Source: a virus. From it: a stretch of 60,740 bases of DNA. Shown piece by piece: positions 51,151 through 60,740 of the stretch. The notes below the pieces were generated by a model. It was not told the DNA's origin, made no database searches, and saw only the letters and a list, made by a program, of their open reading frames with translations. Position 1 is the first letter of the stretch; the number at the start of each line of letters is the position of its first letter. The DNA lies in IMG/VR virus record IMGVR_UViG_3300046004_001107, positions 1 to 60,740 of that record; one strand, written 5' to 3'. Position numbers and translations under genes: made by a program.

Positions 51151-51435
51151 ATGTTTCGAGGTCAATTTCAATTCAAAAATTCAAATGGTACTCCCCAAAC
51201 TTATAAAAAGGGAGATGTTGTAGTTGACCAAGGTAGAATGTATTCGTGCAAACGAACTACACAAAAAAGCCCACAACAAGAAAAATCCAGTTGGATTAAT
51301 AGTGGTCTTACAGAGCCTTTTAGAGGAACAAATGCACCAATCAATCCCGTAGAAAATCAATTGTGGATTAATGATTTGGGCATAATGTATATTTGGTACA
51401 AAGATTCTAATGGATCTCAATGGATTTCAGTTTGA
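51151..51435 (+). CDS. Small virion-type protein with carbohydrate-binding-like module
   Basis: The 94-residue protein has two short modules. The first (TYKKGDVVVDQGRMYSCK, then SSWIN) resembles a CBM5/12-like fold with Gly-Asp-Val-Val and spaced aromatics. The second (PVENQLWINDLGIMYIWY, then QWISV) resembles a short strand motif frequent in phage fibres; a similar motif appears in the last fibre gene ([15 protein letters not shown]). It lies among replication genes but has its own late-type octamer, fitting a virion component. Sugar binding is inference. Confidence 0.6.
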   Translation: MFRGQFQFKNSNGTPQTYKKGDVVVDQGRMYSCKRTTQKSPQQEKSSWINSGLTEPFRGTNAPINPVENQLWINDLGIMYIWYKDSNGSQWISV

Positions 51436-51459
51436 CTATTTCAATACAGGAGATATACT
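51432..51459 (+). promoter_or_regulatory. Sigma70-type promoter before the small basic gene and gp45
   Basis: TTGACT (51432-51437) and TATACT (51454-51459) are 16 bases apart. The ATG at 51466 is 6 bases after the -10 box. AGGAG at 51448-51452 lies before the expected transcription start and so would not be in the mRNA. The promoter may also serve gp45, gp44 and gp62. Confidence 0.6.
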
Positions 51460-51465
51460 AGGGCT

Positions 51466-51618
51466 ATGAACGAGGAAAGTTTTCAGAAGTTTAGTAACCG
51501 AGGCAAGAATAAGCCATCCGGTTTGGGTAAGAAGCAACAGAAGAGAAGTAAACGTGGAGACCGCCACGAACAGAAGCAGCAACTTAACGATAGCGTTTAT
51601 CGTAAAGACCGTGAGTAA
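51466..51618 (+). CDS. Tiny very basic protein upstream of the sliding clamp
   Basis: This 50-residue frame encodes a highly charged Lys/Arg/Gln-rich protein (NRGKNKPSGLGKKQQKRSKR, then GDRHEQKQQLND) with no hydrophobic core, so it is probably disordered and may bind nucleic acid. Codon use resembles gp45 rather than the AT-rich accessory genes, which supports it as a real gene. It is preceded by a promoter whose -10 box ends 6 bases before the ATG and is followed 17 bases later by gp45. Family unknown. Confidence 0.6.
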   Translation: MNEESFQKFSNRGKNKPSGLGKKQQKRSKRGDRHEQKQQLNDSVYRKDRE

Positions 51619-51635
51619 TTTTTAGAAAGATTTAT

Positions 51636-52307
51636 ATGACAACTGTGACAAAAATGCGTTTCTCAAGAGATACCTATAACATTCTCAAGAATTTTGCGGC
51701 AATTAATTCAAATATTCTTATTTCACCAGGAAATGTCTTAAAGACCATTTCTCCTGGTAAGAATATTTACGCTGAGGCTACAATTTTTGAGGACTTTGAT
51801 GTTGAAGTTCCTATTTGGGATTTGAACAAGTTTTTGGGTGTTGTGAGTATGTTCTCAAACCCTGATTTAGAGTTCCACGATACCCATGTAGTCGTTTCTA
51901 ATGGTAGATCGAGTGTTACATACTATTACTCAGAACCAAGCCTCCTGACGGTTCCTACTAGAGAACTCAAGATGCCAAAGACCACAATTAAGTTTGATCT
52001 TGATGAAAAAGATCTAAATGAAATTTTGAAGGCAGCAAGCATTTTACAGGTAAGTGATCTTCGTATGAGCGGTGGAGATGGTTCATTCCGCATTATGGTT
52101 GATGATTCTAGTCAAAGTACGACCAATAGTTTTGAAATCGTTCTTGATGAAAATTATACTGGTAAAGATTTTGAAGGTACTTTGAATGTATCTGAGATTA
52201 AGTTTATTCCCGGTTCATACACAGTGGAATTGAGTGATACGATTATCTCTAAGTTTACTCATAAGAGTCTGGAACTTGCCTACTACATCGCTATCAAGCG
52301 GGGTTAA
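51636..52307 (+). CDS. 45: Sliding clamp gp45
   Basis: The 223-residue protein matches T4 gp45 (228 residues). It begins MTTVTKMRFSRDTYNILKNF, has AAINSNILISPGNVL and FDVEVPIWDLNKFLGVVSMF, and shows the repeated beta-alpha-beta clamp topology through to a C-terminal strand pair. As a trimeric ring it tethers the DNA polymerase, and in T4-like phages it also activates late transcription through gp33 and gp55. It is followed after two bases by the clamp loader. Confidence 0.93.
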   Translation: MTTVTKMRFSRDTYNILKNFAAINSNILISPGNVLKTISPGKNIYAEATIFEDFDVEVPIWDLNKFLGVVSMFSNPDLEFHDTHVVVSNGRSSVTYYYSEPSLLTVPTRELKMPKTTIKFDLDEKDLNEILKAASILQVSDLRMSGGDGSFRIMVDDSSQSTTNSFEIVLDENYTGKDFEGTLNVSEIKFIPGSYTVELSDTIISKFTHKSLELAYYIAIKRG

Positions 52308-52309
52308 TT

Positions 52310-53254
52310 GTGTCTGATATTAATAGTTTGCTTTGGGTTGAAAAATATCGACCCAAGTCATTATCTGATTGTATTCTTCCTATTGATCTTACCACTATTT
52401 TTAATGGTATGATCAAGGAAGGTACACTTCCAAATATGATGCTCTATGGCAAGGCGGGTACGGGAAAGACAACCGTAGCCCGTGCTCTTGCCAATGATAT
52501 TGGTGCTGAAAGTATTATTATTAACTGTTCTGAAGAGAACGGTATTGATACACTACGCACGAAGATTCGTAATTACGCCTCAACGGTTTCCCTAAGTGGA
52601 AATCTCAAGGTTGTAATTTTGGATGAGTTTGATTATGCTAATGCACAATCAATTCAACCTGCTCTTCGTGGAGCCATTGAAGAGTTTGCAAAGAACTGCA
52701 GATTCATCATGACTTGCAACTACAAGAATCGTATTATTGAACCTCTGCACTCTCGTTGCACTGGTATTGATTTTACGGTTCCTACTGCAGAGAAGGCTGC
52801 GGTTGCATCAGCAATGATGAAGCGTGTGGAATATATTCTTGCACAAGAAAACATTCCCTATGAAAAAACGGTAATTATAAATCTTGTAAAGAAGCATTTT
52901 CCTGATCTTCGCCGTATTATAAATGAACTACAGAGATATGCATCTGCAGGTAGTATTGATATCGGAGTTCTTGGTCAGGGTAGCAGTGAATCCTACAAGG
53001 AACTTCTTGGGTTTATGAAGAACAAGGACTTTGTATCATGCCGTAAGTGGGTGGTACAGAATCTAGATCTTAATACATCTGATTTTTATAAGCGTTTATA
53101 TACTGAACTATATACATCTCTTAAGAATCCTTCAGTGCCACAGGCTATTCTGATTATTGCTGAATACCAATATAAGTCTGCATTTGCCGCAGACCAAGAA
53201 ATTAATACTATGGCATTGATTGTTCAACTTATGATGGACTGCGAGTTTAACTGA
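52310..53254 (+). CDS. 44: Clamp loader large subunit gp44
   Basis: The 314-residue AAA+ protein begins LLWVEKYRPKSLSDCILP and has Walker A YGKAGTGKTT (residues 46-55), Walker B VVILDEFDYA (Asp105, Glu106) and the SRC arginine-finger motif (148-150). Length matches T4 gp44 (319). With gp62 it opens gp45 and loads it on primer-template DNA. The start is a GTG at 52310, two bases after gp45. Its stop shares bases with the gp62 start. Confidence 0.95.
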   Translation: MSDINSLLWVEKYRPKSLSDCILPIDLTTIFNGMIKEGTLPNMMLYGKAGTGKTTVARALANDIGAESIIINCSEENGIDTLRTKIRNYASTVSLSGNLKVVILDEFDYANAQSIQPALRGAIEEFAKNCRFIMTCNYKNRIIEPLHSRCTGIDFTVPTAEKAAVASAMMKRVEYILAQENIPYEKTVIINLVKKHFPDLRRIINELQRYASAGSIDIGVLGQGSSESYKELLGFMKNKDFVSCRKWVVQNLDLNTSDFYKRLYTELYTSLKNPSVPQAILIIAEYQYKSAFAADQEINTMALIVQLMMDCEFN

Positions 53255-53634
53255 TGCAATTAAAAGACTTTCTATCCAGTATTAATCATGACAAAAAGCC
53301 TCTTCTGGATATAGATGAGAGTGCAGTCAAGGCATATACACCGTTTGTAGTTAATCGGTGTTTGTCTTATTTTGCAGATACCTTATTTCATGCCAATGAG
53401 ATGAATTGTTCTCCTTGGCTAGACAACAAGAGTCAATTCGATTTCTACCGGCTTGCTGTTCGTAAAAAGAAGCGGTTTTCTCCTTGGTTGCGTAAAGATA
53501 CCGAAGAGAATGTGACTCTAATAAAGCAGGCATATGGATACACAGAATCCAAGGCTAGAGAAGTACTAAATATACTGAGTACTGAAGATTTGCAATCAAT
53601 ACGCAAAGCCCTTGATACTGGTGGTGTGAGATAA
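53254..53634 (+). CDS. 62: Clamp loader small subunit gp62
   Basis: The 126-residue protein follows gp44 as in T4 and shows the gp62 pattern: VNRCLSYFADTLFHANEMN, DFYRLAVRKKKRFSPWLRK, then a C-terminal helix KAREVLNILS. It is shorter than T4 gp62 (187 residues), as in cyanophage relatives. It completes the 4:1 clamp loader with gp44. TGATG overlap with gp44 implies coupled translation. Confidence 0.85.
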   Translation: MQLKDFLSSINHDKKPLLDIDESAVKAYTPFVVNRCLSYFADTLFHANEMNCSPWLDNKSQFDFYRLAVRKKKRFSPWLRKDTEENVTLIKQAYGYTESKAREVLNILSTEDLQSIRKALDTGGVR

Positions 53635-53651
53635 TTTAGTAAGGATTTGTT

Positions 53652-54077
53652 ATGTCTGATATATCTGATAAAACATTTAAAAATATTGGCATTCATATTA
53701 ATCTTTTTGATGAAGAAGATTTCATGGTTGTTCGTGAAACTCTTTCTCGAATTGGTGTTTCTCCAAAGGGAAAGAATGTTCTATATCAATCGTGTCACTT
53801 AATTCATAAAGATGAAGTATATATTATTGCACATTTTAAAGAACTTTTTGCATTAGATGATCTACCATCTAATGTATCAACTGAAGATTTACAAAGAAGA
53901 AATGCGATTGTAAAACTATTAGAAGATTGGAAATTGTTAGAAGTACTTGATAAAGATAAACTTAAAGATTGTATGCCTATCAATGGTATTAAAATCATTA
54001 AACACACAGAAAAAGATAATTGGGAATTGATTCCTAAATTTAATACCGGATCACTACGTAAATTTTTTAATTCATAA
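53652..54077 (+). CDS. regA: Translational repressor RegA
   Basis: The 141-residue protein matches T4 RegA (122 residues) with an N-terminal extension. Conserved segments include FMVVRETLSRIGVSPKGKNV, LYQSCHLIHKDEVYIIAHFK, AIVKLLEDWKLLEV and NWELIPKFNTGSL. RegA binds around start codons of early mRNAs and represses translation. It follows gp62 as in T4. AAGGA lies 9 bases before the ATG. Confidence 0.93.
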   Translation: MSDISDKTFKNIGIHINLFDEEDFMVVRETLSRIGVSPKGKNVLYQSCHLIHKDEVYIIAHFKELFALDDLPSNVSTEDLQRRNAIVKLLEDWKLLEVLDKDKLKDCMPINGIKIIKHTEKDNWELIPKFNTGSLRKFFNS

Positions 54078-54085
54078 GGATGACT

Positions 54086-55321
54086 ATGCATAAACTTACA
54101 TTAGCAATGATTGTGAAAAATGAAGCACCAAATATTTTGGAGTGCTTAGAGTCTGTCGCACCATATATCTGTTCTTATGTTATCGCTGATACAGGATCAA
54201 CAGATAATACTAAAGAAATTATTAAAAATTTCTTTGATTCAAAGAATATTCCTGGTGAAATTCTTGATCACCCATGGGAAGACTTTGGAACAAATCGATC
54301 CAAGGTATTGGCACACTGCCAAGGTAAAACAAAATGGGCATTGATGATTGATGCTGATGATTATATCAAGGGGACTCTACCATCTGTAGATACATTTGAT
54401 GATACATTAGATGGGTATGTTGTTAAAATTGTTCGTGAACCTATGGTATGGTATCGTGCACAAATTTTTAATCTTGCTAAGAAGCCATGGAGATATGAAG
54501 AACCATTACATGAATATGCGTGCTGTGAAGCCCCCATGGATGTGCAGAAGTTAGAAGGTGATTATGCTTGGCATGTAAGAACACAAGGATGTCGTTCACG
54601 ATCTTCTGGTAGTGATAGAGAAAAGTATGTTAAAGATTATTTCTTATTAAAAACATATTTGGACAAAGATCCAAATCAACCAAGAAAACAATTCTATGCT
54701 GCACAATCAGCATTTGATTCTCAACTTTATGAAGTTGCAGAAAAAGAATATATTAAACGAGCAGGCATGGAATCTTGGCCAGAAGAAGTATTTTATTCGT
54801 GGATGCGTGTAGGTATTTGTCGTGCTATTCAAGGTAAACCTTTGGAAGAGATTGCTGATGCGTTTTTAAAGTCCTATGAGGCACGTCCAAATAGAGCAGA
54901 ACCATTATATCAATTATCCTGCACATACCGTCAGTTTCAAAGACCTAAAGCAGCATTTCTCATGGCTGTTCAGGGGCTTGGAATGAATCCAGATGGTAAT
55001 GATATTTTATTCGTAGATCATTCTGTTTATCAATGGGGTATTTTGGATGAAATTGCTACAACTGCATTTTATGTACAAAAATATCATATGGGATTAGCAG
55101 CATGTGAAAAGCTTCTTTCTGAACCATATCTACCAGCTGAACATAGAGACAGAATTGTAAAAAATAAAGAAGTTTATGTAAAAATTATTGAAGATATTCA
55201 AAAACAACAACTTCAACCTGTTATAGAACAGCAAAAAAAGATTGATGAAACTATTAAGAAATTTGCTGATCAAACAACATTTTCTAAGAATTTGAGTAAA
55301 TTACAATCTGTAAAACTTTAA
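54086..55321 (+). CDS. Glycosyltransferase family 2 with C-terminal helical repeats
   Basis: The 411-residue product from the ATG at 54086 (AAGGA lies 6 bases before it; ATG at 54080 overlaps that site) is a GT2 enzyme. It has TLAMIVKNEAPNILECLESV, ADTGSTDNTKEII (donor loop, residues 34-46) and LMIDADDYI with the DxD motif (86-94), then RYEEPLHEY. The C-terminal half is helical with TPR-like spacing. GT2/TPR proteins of this kind glycosylate proteins or cell-wall polymers in bacteria. It is separated from the main island by replication genes and ends before a terminator. Confidence 0.85.
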   Translation: MHKLTLAMIVKNEAPNILECLESVAPYICSYVIADTGSTDNTKEIIKNFFDSKNIPGEILDHPWEDFGTNRSKVLAHCQGKTKWALMIDADDYIKGTLPSVDTFDDTLDGYVVKIVREPMVWYRAQIFNLAKKPWRYEEPLHEYACCEAPMDVQKLEGDYAWHVRTQGCRSRSSGSDREKYVKDYFLLKTYLDKDPNQPRKQFYAAQSAFDSQLYEVAEKEYIKRAGMESWPEEVFYSWMRVGICRAIQGKPLEEIADAFLKSYEARPNRAEPLYQLSCTYRQFQRPKAAFLMAVQGLGMNPDGNDILFVDHSVYQWGILDEIATTAFYVQKYHMGLAACEKLLSEPYLPAEHRDRIVKNKEVYVKIIEDIQKQQLQPVIEQQKKIDETIKKFADQTTFSKNLSKLQSVKL

Positions 55322-55333
55322 TAGTTAAAAACA

Positions 55334-55341
55334 TCTAAATA
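55334..55341 (+). promoter_or_regulatory. Late promoter octamer TCTAAATA of the fibre cassette
   Basis: The octamer lies 44 bases before the ATG at 55386. Transcription would start near 55347, inside the 5' arm of the hairpin at 55345-55371. Confidence 0.45.
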
Positions 55342-55344
55342 ATT

Positions 55345-55375
55345 AATAATAGCCTATTATGGGCTATTATTTTTT
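55345..55375 (+). terminator. Hairpin terminator / 5' stem-loop before the fibre cassette
   Basis: AATAATAGCC (55345-55354) and GGCTATTATT (55362-55371) form a perfect 10-bp stem with a 7-base loop, followed by further T to 55375. It can end transcription from the regA/glycosyltransferase side. It would also sit at the very 5' end of a transcript from the octamer at 55334. Confidence 0.75.
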
Positions 55376-55385
55376 GGAGAATATT

Positions 55386-58375
<2,990 letters not shown>

Positions 58376-58386
58376 TGAAATCGGAC

Positions 58387-58394
58387 CCTAAATA
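58387..58394 (+). promoter_or_regulatory. Late promoter octamer CCTAAATA of the last fibre gene
   Basis: The octamer lies just after the fibre stop codon and ends 6 bases before the ATG at 58401; no Shine-Dalgarno is present. Confidence 0.5.
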
Positions 58395-58400
58395 ATATAA

Positions 58401-60740
58401 ATGTTCTTCGGAAAGAACAAAACATCTTTAAAACTGGCAAAACAGCATTCAGAACTGCTGGAAGGCTGTGAATATTATATTGTTGAATATCTGACAAATC
58501 CAAAAGTTGTACGAGTTGGATCTGGTATATCACAGTTATATCTAAGAAATTCTGAAGGTGATGAATATTTAATTGAAGGTAATGCATCTAAGATTAAAGA
58601 ATTATTTGTTCCAGTAAAAACTTTTGAAGGACTTCAAGGAACTTCTTTCAAAGTTAAAAGACCTATTGGTTCTTTATTACAAAATCAAGTACTCAAAGAA
58701 ATTGCATCATGTCCGTATGATGAAAAGATGCAACTTGGTCACGGTATTAGTGAATATTATTTTATTCAAAAAGATACAAACAAAGTTATTAAATTTTATG
58801 GTAATTCTCATCAGATTAAAAATCTGTTTGAAGAAATTGTTGTACCCGTAAAATTACCAGAAGTAAAGCCAGTTGCACCAAAGACTAAAATTGAAATTAT
58901 AGAACGCACTATAATTAAAGAATCTACACCTGTTATGGGTGTTCAAGGTTTCAAGGGTGATGAAGGTATTCAAGGTAAGCAAGGAATTCAAGGTCTTCGT
59001 GGAGATCGTGGTATTCAAGGAGAAGTTGGTCCACAGGGTGAAATCGGTCCTCAAGGAGAAGTTGGTCCCCAAGGTCCAAAAGGTGATCATGGAGACATCG
59101 GTGCACGAGGAGTACAGGGGCTACAAGGTAAACAAGGAGACAAGGGTGATAAAGGCGATAAGGGCATTCAGGGATTGGTTGGTCCACAAGGTATTCCGGG
59201 TACACAAGGTAAGCAAGGTGGAGTTGGTCCTGAAGGTCCGATTGGACCTCAAGGCTCCGTTGGTCTGCAAGGTATTCGTGGTGAAAAAGGAGACAAAGGT
59301 GATAGAGGACCTATGGGCGTTCCGGGTTCTGATGGTGCAAAGGGCGAACGAGGTGACGATGGACTCGTAGGTCCTCAAGGTCCTGCTGGAGAATCTCCAG
59401 TAATTGAAGCAGAATTTCCTCTTGTATTAGACAATGGAGTGTTATCATTTCATTCAGAACATGTTACAAATATTCTGAATAAATTTAAAAATGATGATAT
59501 TCAAAAAGCGATAGATCGTATTGGTTTACTTTCAACACCTGGTGGCGGTGGTGGTGTTGATGTTAGTTTGAATGGTGCTAAGATTATTCGTAATCCTAAT
59601 ACTATTAATTTTGTTGGTGATAATGTTACAATCAATAAACGAAGAAAAAATATTGATATTAGTATTGCGGCTGGAGGTGGAGCAGGAATTTCTGGTCCGT
59701 ATGTTGCTTCAATTAATGGTTTAACTGGTGCTGTTAATTTAAAATCTCTTGCAGGTATTACATCTTCAATATCTGGAAACACATATTCTTTTGGTATAAA
59801 TTATCTTCGTGGTGGTGGTACGTTTTCTTCAGTTAAATATCCAGAGACTACTGATGTAATATTGTTACAGAAACCTTTATTGAGTGGTGGTTCTATGTAT
59901 ACCACAACTATAAAGAACCTTTTGTATTATGCATCTGGTATTGATACAAAAGTTTCTACTCTAAATTCTGAATATATTAAATTATTTACTGAAGTTGATG
60001 CTGATACTATTACTGAAAAATCAATAACTTTTTCTGATTTTAAGACGTTGTTAAGAGGAATTAGTTTTTCATATCAACTATCCTCTCCTGCTGGTGCTAC
60101 TCAAGGTGATCGGTGGATGTCTTCCGATACTGGTATTGAATATGTTTATGTGAATGATGGCAATAGTCCGCAATGGATTCAACCTACTAATGTAGGAGCC
60201 GTTGGTGCAACAGGTCCTCAAGGTAATACTGGTGCTACTGGTTCTCAAGGTGTAACTGGTAACAGTGGTGGTACTGGTCCTCAAGGTATTCAAGGTGTAA
60301 CTGGTAATACTGGTAACAATGGTACTACTGGTAACACTGGTGGTACTGGTCCACAAGGTATTCAAGGTGTAACTGGGAACACTGGTGGTACTGGTCCACA
60401 AGGTATTCAAGGTGTAACTGGTAATACTGGTAACAATGGTACTACTGGTAACACTGGTGGTACTGGTCCACAAGGTATTCAAGGTGTAACTGGGAACACT
60501 GGTGGTACTGGTCCACAAGGTATTCAAGGTGTAACTGGTAATACTGGTGGTACTGGTCCACAAGGTATTCAAGGTGTAACTGGGAACACTGGTGGTACTG
60601 GTCCACAAGGTATTCAAGGTGTAACTGGTAATACTGGTGGTACTGGTCCACAAGGTATTCAAGGTGTAACTGGTAATACTGGTGGTACTGGATCTCAAGG
60701 TATTCAAGGTGTAACTGGTAATACTGGTGGTACTGGATCT
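58401..60740 (+). CDS. Collagen-like tail fibre protein (3' truncated by window)
   Basis: The frame stays open for 780 codons from the ATG at 58401 to the window edge. An N-terminal region of about 170 residues ([20 protein letters not shown] start) is followed by a heterogeneous collagen segment of about 55 Gly-x-y triplets ([19 protein letters not shown] style). A beta-helical middle follows ([18 protein letters not shown]), then a small domain with [15 protein letters not shown], then a second repeat region of [15 protein letters not shown] units that runs off the end. The two collagen segments differ strongly in composition. The late-type octamer is 6 bases upstream. The receptor-binding end is not in the window. 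Confidence 0.9.
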   Translation, partial: MFFGKNKTSLKLAKQHSELLEGCEYYIVEYLTNPKVVRVGSGISQLYLRNSEGDEYLIEGNASKIKELFVPVKTFEGLQGTSFKVKRPIGSLLQNQVLKEIASCPYDEKMQLGHGISEYYFIQKDTNKVIKFYGNSHQIKNLFEEIVVPVKLPEVKPVAPKTKIEIIERTIIKESTPVMGVQGFKGDEGIQGKQGIQGLRGDRGIQGEVGPQGEIGPQGEVGPQGPKGDHGDIGARGVQGLQGKQGDKGDKGDKGIQGLVGPQGIPGTQGKQGGVGPEGPIGPQGSVGLQGIRGEKGDKGDRGPMGVPGSDGAKGERGDDGLVGPQGPAGESPVIEAEFPLVLDNGVLSFHSEHVTNILNKFKNDDIQKAIDRIGLLSTPGGGGGVDVSLNGAKIIRNPNTINFVGDNVTINKRRKNIDISIAAGGGAGISGPYVASINGLTGAVNLKSLAGITSSISGNTYSFGINYLRGGGTFSSVKYPETTDVILLQKPLLSGGSMYTTTIKNLLYYASGIDTKVSTLNSEYIKLFTEVDADTITEKSITFSDFKTLLRGISFSYQLSSPAGATQGDRWMSSDTGIEYVYVNDGNSPQWIQPTNVGAVGATGPQGNTGATGSQGVTGNSGGTGPQGIQGVTGNTGNNGTTGNTGGTGPQGIQGVTGNTGGTGPQGIQGVTGNTGNNGTTGNTGGTGPQGIQGVTGNTGGTGPQGIQGVTGNTGGTGPQGIQGVTGNTGGTGPQGIQGVTGNTGGTGPQGIQGVTGNTGGTGSQGIQGVTGNTGGTGS
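60203..60740 (+). repeat. Near-perfect 45-bp tandem repeats in the last fibre gene
   Basis: Units of 45 bases coding [15 protein letters not shown] recur many times, alternating with longer units that insert NNGTTGNTG. Copies differ mainly by GGG/GGT and AAC/AAT. The array continues past the window end. Confidence 0.85.

Noticed and set aside
58939-59378. Alternative plus- and minus-strand frames in the last fibre gene
   Set aside because: They are shadows of the Gly-rich collagen coding frame, with Val/Lys or Leu/Thr-rich nonsense composition.
60078-60707. Minus-strand open frame with Thr/Ser-rich repeats at the window end
   Set aside because: It is the complement of the fibre's 45-bp repeats; the plus-strand frame has a promoter, a start and 600 unrepeated codons before it.
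60203-60740. CRISPR-like regular repeats
   Set aside because: Units are contiguous, code in frame for collagen-type Gly-x-y triplets and have no spacers.

Overview
This window is a contiguous piece of an AT-rich T4-type myovirus genome. The evidence is an almost complete T4 core set: neck gp13/14/15, terminase gp16/17, sheath and tube gp18/19, portal gp20, protease gp21, scaffold gp22, capsid gp23, baseplate genes (gp4, gp6, gp25, gp26, gp53 and hub/tube-cap relatives), ssDNA-binding gp32, late-transcription factors gp33 and gp55, recombination genes uvsW, uvsY, gp46 and gp47, clamp and clamp loader gp45/44/62, and regA. Gene content and order resemble the marine/freshwater 'exo-T4' phages rather than coliphage T4. 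No photosynthesis gene, tRNA, integrase, insertion sequence or CRISPR array was seen. The host cannot be fixed from the sequence. It must recognise TTGACA/TATAAT-type promoters, and it probably tolerates leaderless mRNAs.

Layout. 1-6.15 kb: accessory and virion-associated genes (deaminase-like, Cys-rich, Dps-like, a zincin, a small HTH protein, two beta-rich structural proteins). 6.2-7.4 kb: gp33 and gp32. 7.4-9.73 kb, minus strand: gp4, a tail-tube-like protein, gp26, a gp51-like frame reached through a candidate -1 frameshift, and a hypothetical. 9.77-18.1 kb, plus strand: tube cap, gp53, hub proteins, gp25, gp6, wedge, gp13, gp14. 18.1-21.2 kb: a 1018-residue protein joining an RCC1-type propeller to a trypsin-like protease domain. 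21.2-33.1 kb: gp15 to gp23 plus a tube-fold protein. 33.1-35.8 kb, minus strand: an LSm-like protein, uvsW and uvsY. 35.9-48.4 kb: a glycosylation island of about fifteen genes, with gp55 embedded near its end. 48.4-54.1 kb: gp47, gp46, clamp, clamp loader and regA. 54.1-60.74 kb: a glycosyltransferase and a fibre cassette with long collagen-like repeats. The last fibre gene runs off the window.

How it fits together. gp55 (sigma), gp33 (co-activator) and gp45 (clamp) are the three phage proteins needed for T4-type late transcription. About seventeen octamers of the form NNTAAATA lie in front of virion genes and are the likely late promoters. Many sit only 5-9 bases before the start codon, and several regulatory genes (gp33, uvsY, gp55, a tiny basic protein) have a -10 box 5-6 bases before theirs, so leaderless or near-leaderless mRNAs look like a theme of this phage. 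The island encodes GDP-mannose 4,6-dehydratase, a GDP-fucose-synthase-like SDR and several probable fucosyltransferases. It also encodes an RmlB-like dehydratase, an Fe-S RfbH-type 3-dehydrase and a split transketolase, which suggests an unusual branched 3,6-dideoxy sugar. There is no gene-free stretch longer than about 300 bases.
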